From contig JANJUT010000177.1 in the NCBI GenBank assembly GCA_024710445.1, positions 1-23,299 on the forward strand: DNA of 23,299 bases, in the 5' to 3' direction. The notes under the pieces are model-generated. The model was not told the DNA's origin and ran no database searches. It saw only the letters and a list, made by a program, of their open reading frames with translations. The DNA comes from Thiobacillus sp. (GTDB taxonomy: Bacteria > Pseudomonadota > Gammaproteobacteria > Burkholderiales > Thiobacillaceae). Shown in pieces: positions 17,135-23,299 of the stretch. The translations under genes were made by a program, and so were the position numbers. Within the stretch, counting starts at the first letter, position 1. Every line of letters starts with the position of its first letter.

Positions 17135-18973
17135 TCAGATGTTTTCGGTCAGTCTTGCATACAGGCCAGGCAGCACCCGGGGCAGCATCGCCGCATCGTG
17201 CACCACCACATACCCTGTCGCGCCGAACAGGTGCGGCAGGTAATCTCCGGCTTTCTCATCGATGGTCACGCAAAAGGGCGTGAGCCCCAAGCGCCGTGCC
17301 TCGATGATGGCCATGCGGGTGTCTTCGATCCCGTAACGGCCTTCGTACTTGTCCAGGTCGTTCGGTTTGCCGTCAGTCAGGATCAACAACAGGCGACGTG
17401 CTGTTTTCCGTGTCGTGAGGATCGCTGTCGCGTGGCGGATCGCAGCGCCCATGCGCGTGTAGTAGCCGGGTTTCAAAGCAGCCAGACGGCCGCGAATCTG
17501 GTCGTCGTAGCGCTCGTCGAAACCCTTGAGCAGATGAAAGCGTATGTTGTCGCGGCGCACCGACGAGAAACCGTATAGCGCAAAGTGATCGCCCGTGGCT
17601 GCCAGTGCTTCGCCAAACAGCAACAGGCTGTCGCGGATGACCTCGATCACACGCGCCGAATTGTTGACCCAGGCATCGGTCGAAAGCGATAGATCGGCCA
17701 GCAGCAGGCAGGACAGGTCGCGCTGTTGCTGGCGGCTGTCGATATACAGTCCGGGCTCGCTGGTGTATGCGCCTCCCGCCTTGTCGGTCGCAAAGCGCAC
17801 GCAGGCATCGATATCGAGGTCGTTGCCGGAGACCTGGGCGTGCAGGCGGGTACGCTGCGGTGTGAGCGTCTGGAACTGCTTGCGCAGACGCCTGGCCGGC
17901 GCGCGCAGGTCCTGTGGCAGCGCACATGGCACCGCGTCGCGCGCCAGCATCATCTGCAGGCGGCAATGCGCTGGCTGCAGTTGCAGTTTGCTGTAATTCC
18001 ATTCCGGCAGCAGGATGCCATCGGCCAGTTTCAGGTCGTCGTCCGCTTCGGCCGGCAGGTCCAGGTCGAAGCGCACCCGACTGGCCGCGGTCTGGTCGTC
18101 GTCGGCAATGCTGAGGATGTCGAGGTCGTTGGCGGCTTTCTCCGCGTGCTCATTTTCATCTTCGTCGAGCGGGCGGTCGACCTTGATGAATTCGGCCCAG
18201 GAAAACAGGCTTTCGGCACGAAACAGCAGCATGAACGGGTTGGTTGCCTGCGGCATGTCGACCCGCTCCGCACGTCGCTTGCGCGCGTCGCGGCTGGCTG
18301 CCGACTTGGATTCCGGAGGCGGAGGCGGCTTGTCGACGGCCGGGCGCTGCTTGCCGGGTGCAACGGGCGGTTGCGGGTGCAACCACAGGGACACCGGCGC
18401 AGGCGGCTGCTTGCCCGACTCGAAGGTTTCGACCGAGCCAGGGTCGGTCAGCGCAGCGCGAATCGCCATCTCTGCTGCCCGTTCGGTTCCATTGAGCTTG
18501 GCCGGATCGGGGCGCAATGCAAGGGCGGCGGCCACCAGTTCGTGATAACGCCGGGTCAGTCCTGGCAAGGCGTTCAGGGTCGCACGCGTGGCCGCCTGGT
18601 TGCGCACGATCCACGCTGCATCCGGTGCAACGTCGTGTGCGGCCAGTGCCAGCAGCCACAGATAGAGCTCGCGATTCTGGGCGCGTTCCGGGAAAACATC
18701 AATCGATGTCGGCAGGTAGACCGAACTTTCGTCGGTCCAGGCCAGCTCCTGTTTTTCGCCGACACCCGCTACGCGCTCCAGCCATGTGCGCCGTGCACCG
18801 TGCGTGGTCGCCGAACCGGTGCGCACGGTCAGGCCGGTATCGCCCCCCAATGCGCGAAAAAAGATCGGTGCGATGCGTTCGATTTCCTTCAATTCGATGC
18901 GCGCTTTCGGAAAGCCGCGATACGCGGTGCGCGTGATCAGCTTGTCCCACAGGCCGCCGACGAATTCTTCCAT
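17135..18973 (-). CDS. norD: NorD, VWA-domain maturation protein of nitric oxide reductase
   Basis: 612 residues. The C-terminal von Willebrand A domain (about 418-610) has a complete MIDAS: DLSLS at 427-431, T506 and D534 in LTDGKPND. The N-terminal part is helical, and a Pro/Lys/Arg-rich and then acidic linker spans about 187-310. NorD works with the MoxR-type ATPase NorQ to activate NorCB, probably by inserting the non-heme iron. ATG at 18973 is two bases after the stop of the polyferredoxin gene, so coupling is likely. Two genes separate it from norQ, unlike the usual norQ-norD pair. Confidence 0.92.
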   Translation of the reverse strand: MEEFVGGLWDKLITRTAYRGFPKARIELKEIERIAPIFFRALGGDTGLTVRTGSATTHGARRTWLERVAGVGEKQELAWTDESSVYLPTSIDVFPERAQNRELYLWLLALAAHDVAPDAAWIVRNQAATRATLNALPGLTRRYHELVAAALALRPDPAKLNGTERAAEMAIRAALTDPGSVETFESGKQPPAPVSLWLHPQPPVAPGKQRPAVDKPPPPPESKSAASRDARKRRAERVDMPQATNPFMLLFRAESLFSWAEFIKVDRPLDEDENEHAEKAANDLDILSIADDDQTAASRVRFDLDLPAEADDDLKLADGILLPEWNYSKLQLQPAHCRLQMMLARDAVPCALPQDLRAPARRLRKQFQTLTPQRTRLHAQVSGNDLDIDACVRFATDKAGGAYTSEPGLYIDSRQQQRDLSCLLLADLSLSTDAWVNNSARVIEVIRDSLLLFGEALAATGDHFALYGFSSVRRDNIRFHLLKGFDERYDDQIRGRLAALKPGYYTRMGAAIRHATAILTTRKTARRLLLILTDGKPNDLDKYEGRYGIEDTRMAIIEARRLGLTPFCVTIDEKAGDYLPHLFGATGYVVVHDAAMLPRVLPGLYARLTENI

Positions 18974-18975
18974 GC

Positions 18976-20016
18976 CTATTTCCCCGCGTCCGCTGCAGCG
19001 TCAGCGGCGCGCCTGGCCGGTGCAGTGCGGGCGGCACGCACGTTGAACGAAGCTTCGGATTCGGCGCGCACATCGTGTACCCAGTTCAGCAGCGACCCAT
19101 TGGGGTTGTTTTTCAGCGTGTGGTCACAGGCATCGACGCACTGGCCGCACTGCACGCAGGCGAACATCATGCGCTTGACGTTGCGCGGGTTCAGGCGCAT
19201 CGGGCATACATGGTCGCAGGCCGAGTAGCAGCTTGAGCAGTCCCGGGCGCGCTCGCGTTTGAAGCCGACCACCATGGCCTTGTCGTTGCCCATCCACGCC
19301 AGGCTCTGGAACAGGCCGACCGCACAGGCATAGCGGCAAAACAGGTGGCGCGCGAACATGAATTCGACAAAGAAGGCGATGCTGGCTGCGCTCAGGAAGA
19401 TGGTTTGATTGCGGGTCAGCGTGCCATGCCAGAGGTTGCCGTAGATCTCGGCGGGCGGCAGCAGATAGGTCAGCAGCACCACGGCCCACAGCATGGCGAA
19501 AGCAATGACCAGCGGCATCACGGCAAACCACCAGATCGCATCGTGAGGCGTTTCGCTGCCGTCCGGATTACGCGTCGGCATTGGCTTCTTGTCCCACAGA
19601 CTTTGCTTGCCGATCGCGCGTCGCAGCATCTGGTTGATGGTCTCGACCACCGAGAAATGCGGGCAGAGCCAGCCGCAATAGAGACGCCCCCATTTCCAGC
19701 TGACATAGATCAGCGTTCCGCCTATCGCCAGCAATGGCAGAAAGCCGCGCAGTGTGATATTCAGCGCAGCCTCGCCAGCCGATGCGCGCCCGGCGACAAA
19801 GTCATCCAGTCCGAGTGTCCAGTCGAAGCCAAACAGGATGAGGTGCTTGAGGTTCAGATCGAGCCTGAAGATATCGAAAATTGGCGCAAACACGAACAGC
19901 AGGAAAAACCCTGCCTGGGTGAACTGGCGCCAGCGTTGCACGGGCAAGCCAAGCCAGCCGCGTACCCGCTGCTGAACATTTGCACGGATTGCGGCAGTTG
20001 CCTGGGCGCCTACCAT
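18976..20016 (-). CDS. Membrane polyferredoxin (NapH/NosR C-terminus-like)
   Basis: 346 residues. Four to five membrane segments (about 33-50, 90-106, 163-187, 206-224, perhaps 226-241) carry two Cys pairs at their edges: C114 and C118 in YCGWLCP, and C227 and C231 in FCRYAC. Two [4Fe-4S] sites follow in a cytoplasmic tail: C260, C263, C267, C271-Pro and C287, C290, C293, C297. This layout is shared by NapH, NosR and CcoG-type electron-transfer proteins. It may pass electrons from the quinol pool or ferredoxin to a partner of the NO reductase. ATG at 20016 overlaps the preceding gene's stop by 7 bp. The exact role in a nor operon is unknown to me. Confidence 0.85.
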   Translation of the reverse strand: MVGAQATAAIRANVQQRVRGWLGLPVQRWRQFTQAGFFLLFVFAPIFDIFRLDLNLKHLILFGFDWTLGLDDFVAGRASAGEAALNITLRGFLPLLAIGGTLIYVSWKWGRLYCGWLCPHFSVVETINQMLRRAIGKQSLWDKKPMPTRNPDGSETPHDAIWWFAVMPLVIAFAMLWAVVLLTYLLPPAEIYGNLWHGTLTRNQTIFLSAASIAFFVEFMFARHLFCRYACAVGLFQSLAWMGNDKAMVVGFKRERARDCSSCYSACDHVCPMRLNPRNVKRMMFACVQCGQCVDACDHTLKNNPNGSLLNWVHDVRAESEASFNVRAARTAPARRAADAAADAGK

Positions 20017-20390
20017 TTGCGGCTCCCGAGCAGGGGATAGACGAAGGTTTGCCCGGCGATCCCCCGGGACAGGCCAAGTACGCCGAGCAGCACCAGCGTC
20101 GCATGACAGCACACGAAGTACAGCACCAGCAGCATCCAGGTCGTGGGCGCATCAAGATCGCCGATGAGCGCAATGATGGCCGGCACGACTGCCAGCAAAA
20201 GACCGGCCTGCAGGCTTACCCATACTGTCTGGCGCACATGGCAGCGGGTGAGCGGATTGGTGCTTGCGCGCTGTTGGTAGGCGAGTCCCAGCAGAAGCAG
20301 GAATGCCAGGCCAGGCGCAATCAGCAGGTTGAGCAGGTAGAGCGCTTCGGCCTGTACTGCCTGGGTGCGTGGGTCGGGAAGGGGGTCCAT
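20010..20390 (-). CDS. Small membrane protein of the nor cluster, unknown function
   Basis: 126 residues with three hydrophobic segments at about 17-38, 54-76 and 80-106, and a short C-terminus ending GSRKW. The N-terminal MDPLPDPRTQAVQAEALYLLNL begins in the cytoplasm. I do not recognise the family; the general look resembles small four-helix or DUF4870-like membrane proteins. ATG at 20390 lies two bases after the norQ stop, and the 3' end overlaps the polyferredoxin start by 7 bp, so it is tightly coupled to both. This suggests a joint role with the polyferredoxin, for example as its membrane partner. Confidence 0.75.
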   Translation of the reverse strand: MDPLPDPRTQAVQAEALYLLNLLIAPGLAFLLLLGLAYQQRASTNPLTRCHVRQTVWVSLQAGLLLAVVPAIIALIGDLDAPTTWMLLVLYFVCCHATLVLLGVLGLSRGIAGQTFVYPLLGSRKW

Positions 20391-20392
20391 GA

Positions 20393-21208
20393 CTAATGGC
20401 CGAAGGTTGCCTTGATCACTTCCAGCAGGGCCTGTGCGCTGTCCGCGTCGTCTGTGAGGGGTTCCACCAGTGCAGCTTCGCAGGCGACCACCGGGTCGCA
20501 ACCGGCATTGATCAGGCTGGCTGCATAGACCAGCAGGCGTGTCGAAGCCGCTTCTTCCAGATCGTGGTCCTTGAGTTGGCGGAAATGGCCGGCCAGCGTG
20601 ACGAGTTGCTTTGCCAGCAAGGGCGTGATGCCGGTTTCGGCGATCACGATCTTCTCTTCCAGCGCGGCCGGGGGGAAATCAAAATTGATCGCAATGAAGC
20701 GCTGGCGGGTGGATGGCTTCAGACTTTTTAGCAGGTTCTGGTAACCCGGGTTGTAGGACACCACCAGCATGAACTCGTCCGGCGCGTGCAATTCCTCGCC
20801 GGTACGTTCGATCGGCAGGATGCGCCGGTCGTCGGTCAGCGGATGGAGCACGACGGTCGTGTCCTTGCGGGCTTCCACCACTTCATCCAGGTAGCAGATG
20901 CCGCCCTGGCGCACTGCGCGGGTGAGTGGACCATCCGACCAGACTGTCTGGCCATCGCCGATCAGATGGCGGCCAACCAGATCGGCTGCGGTCAGGTCGT
21001 CATGGCATGACACCGTGATCAGCGGGCGCGCCAGGCGTGCTGCCATGTGGGCAATGAAACGGGTTTTGCCGCAGCCGGTCGGGCCCTTGATCAGGAGGGG
21101 CAGGCGGTTATTAAAAGCGTATTCGAACAGGACACACTCATTGCCGACGGGCTGATAGTAGGGAACATCCAGGGCAGACGCCAGGCCAGGGGAAGTCAGG
21201 TCGTTCAC
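20393..21208 (-). CDS. norQ: NorQ, MoxR-type AAA ATPase for nitric oxide reductase activation
   Basis: 271 residues. Walker A GPTGCGKT is at 42-49, Walker B ICYLDE at 104-109, and the sensor VVSYNPGYQ follows; the stretch SCHDDLTAADLVGRHL is typical of NorQ/CbbQ. With NorD it forms a hexameric complex that completes the metal centre of NorB. The start is GTG at 21208, giving MNDLTSP, with GGAG a few bases upstream; the longer open frame upstream (to 21454) overlaps norF and is not credible. It lies 17 bp after norF. Confidence 0.95.
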   Translation of the reverse strand: MNDLTSPGLASALDVPYYQPVGNECVLFEYAFNNRLPLLIKGPTGCGKTRFIAHMAARLARPLITVSCHDDLTAADLVGRHLIGDGQTVWSDGPLTRAVRQGGICYLDEVVEARKDTTVVLHPLTDDRRILPIERTGEELHAPDEFMLVVSYNPGYQNLLKSLKPSTRQRFIAINFDFPPAALEEKIVIAETGITPLLAKQLVTLAGHFRQLKDHDLEEAASTRLLVYAASLINAGCDPVVACEAALVEPLTDDADSAQALLEVIKATFGH

Positions 21209-21225
21209 GGCGTTTCTCCGGTTGG

Positions 21226-21474
21226 TTACGAATATAGGAAGGTATAGGCAATCAGGCCCAGCACCAGCAGCAGCCAGCCCAGCACCACCCAGCGCCAGGG
21301 CCCGCTCACACCCTGAAGCGCCATGAAGCGGTCGATCACGAGACGGCCTTTGAGCAGGGTCGCCAGCAGCACCGGAATCAGGATGCTGCTGCCGGACAGG
21401 CCGGTTTCCGCCACGCTGAAGGTCAGGGCTGTCAGCGTGACAAGAGTCAGCCATTGAAACGTCGCTGCTGTCAT
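21226..21474 (-). CDS. norF: NorF-like small membrane subunit (cytochrome c oxidase subunit IV-like)
   Basis: 82 residues with three hydrophobic segments: an N-terminal stretch, the SSILIPVLLATLLKGRLVID segment that marks the family, and a C-terminal WVVLGWLLLVLGLIAYTF. NorF accompanies NorE next to NO reductase genes and may help the stability or activity of the enzyme. ATG at 21474 is four bases past the norE stop. The short length is normal for the family. The call rests on the family segment and the norE neighbour. Confidence 0.85.
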   Translation of the reverse strand: MTAATFQWLTLVTLTALTFSVAETGLSGSSILIPVLLATLLKGRLVIDRFMALQGVSGPWRWVVLGWLLLVLGLIAYTFLYS

Positions 21475-21478
21475 GACA

Positions 21479-22072
21479 TTAATTCAGTATATAAATTAAG
21501 GGGAACAACACAATCCACACCAGATCGACCATGTGCCAGTAGGCGGCGCCGGTTTCAACGCCGCCGTAGTTGGATGCGCTGTAGCCACCTTTCCATGCCT
21601 TGAGCGCAACGGCACCGAGAATGACCATGCCGAGTATGACGTGCATGAAGTGGAAAAAACCGAGCCCCAGATAAAACATGAAAAACGTGTTGGTCGACAT
21701 GTTGATGCCGGCCTCGAACTTGGCACCAAATTCGACCAGCTTGAGAATCAGGAAGGTGCCGCCGCATGCCATTGCAGCAATCAGCCAGTGGGTGCAGGCT
21801 CGTGACTGGTCATGCCGGATTTGATCGACGGCGCGTACCACGAAATAGCTGCCGGAAATCAGCAGGATGGTATTGATGGCGCCGCTGAGCCGGTCCAGTT
21901 CAAGTTGCGACGCATTGAATAATTCGACATTACGCATGCGGGCAAACGCATACGCCAGGAAAAAGACGCCGAATACCAGCAGTTCGGCAAGAATGAAAAA
22001 CCACATGGCAAGATCGCCCGGTAGATCCCGGCGATTGCCATGTGGCGCTGAAACAGATATTGAGACGTTCAA
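21479..22072 (-). CDS. norE: NorE, cytochrome c oxidase subunit III-like membrane protein
   Basis: 197 residues, five membrane segments. Family landmarks are PGDLAMWFFILAELLVF near the N-terminus, the FYLGLGFFHFMHVILGM segment with two histidines, and AYWHMVDLVWIVLFPLIY at the end. NorE is the accessory subunit III homologue found with NO reductase. I chose TTG at 22072, with AGGGA upstream; starting there gives MNVSISVSAPHGNRRDLPGD, which fits the family, whereas the longer frame reads through the intergenic hairpin. It lies 46 bp after norB with a stem-loop between. Confidence 0.92.
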   Translation of the reverse strand: MNVSISVSAPHGNRRDLPGDLAMWFFILAELLVFGVFFLAYAFARMRNVELFNASQLELDRLSGAINTILLISGSYFVVRAVDQIRHDQSRACTHWLIAAMACGGTFLILKLVEFGAKFEAGINMSTNTFFMFYLGLGFFHFMHVILGMVILGAVALKAWKGGYSASNYGGVETGAAYWHMVDLVWIVLFPLIYILN

Positions 22073-22084
22073 AACAGGTTCCCT

Positions 22085-22108
22085 ATCCGCCCGGTAAACC
22101 GGGCGGAT
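22085..22108. repeat. Intercistronic stem-loop between norB and norE
   Basis: ATCCGCCCGG, loop TAAA, then CCGGGCGGAT: a perfect 10-bp GC-rich stem. On the transcript it ends four bases before the AGGGA of norE. No U-tract follows, so it is more likely an mRNA-processing or stability element than a terminator; it could set norB above norE in amount. Confidence 0.8.
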
Positions 22109-22118
22109 GGTGTCAGGC

Positions 22119-23299
<1,181 letters not shown>

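Noticed and set aside
17726..19228. 500-residue plus-strand open frame
   Set aside because: Antisense of norD and the polyferredoxin gene, both supported by motifs on the minus strand.

Overview
The window looks like the chromosome of a GC-rich betaproteobacterium, most like the Thiobacillus / Nitrosomonadales type. That placement rests on the gene content and on the character of the proteins (AlaRS, ChrB/ChrA, the nor cluster, MSHA-type proteins); no database search was possible, so the genus is an inference. Almost all genes lie on the minus strand. The exceptions are one small DUF1415 gene and the tail of a gene at the left edge. Long ORFs on the opposite strand are GC-rich antisense shadows.

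Left part (1-10171). The last 17 codons of a plus-strand gene are followed by about 600 bp without a gene. This stretch holds a 535-bp inverted-repeat element with two matching hairpins. Then, in minus-strand order of transcription, comes an operon for an MSHA-like pilus/secretion module: a sigma-54-dependent response regulator, mshM (AAA ATPase), mshL (secretin), mshN (TPR protein) and mshE (motor ATPase with a c-di-GMP-binding MshEN motif). Several junctions overlap at stop/start codons. No pilin or platform protein is present in the window. Upstream of the regulator lies a 564-residue protein that I do not recognise, possibly carrying a PilZ-like C-terminus.

Middle (10005-16658). A 167-bp MITE-like palindrome sits 2 bp after the stop codon of alaS. 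alaS is divergent from the DUF1415 gene. Next is a chromate-resistance operon: chrB (sensor/regulator), chrA (efflux transporter), a rhodanese-like protein and a stand-alone ChrB C-terminal-domain protein. The chrB start region holds two 16-bp TGTA-N8-TACA palindromes exactly 20 bp apart, one over the predicted -10 and the other inside the first codons, and chrB appears to be leaderless.

Right part (16761-23299). A nitric oxide reductase operon, cut off by the window's right edge inside norB, runs norB - norE - norF - norQ - small membrane protein - membrane polyferredoxin - norD - 84-residue Cys-tailed protein, and closes with a strong terminator. NorB reduces NO, NorQ and NorD are the ATPase/VWA pair that matures it, and NorE/NorF are accessory membrane subunits. 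The membrane polyferredoxin, the small membrane protein and the Cys-tailed protein are not standard parts of nor operons and are the most attractive unknowns here. A denitrifying or NO-detoxifying, metal-exposed lifestyle fits the content.
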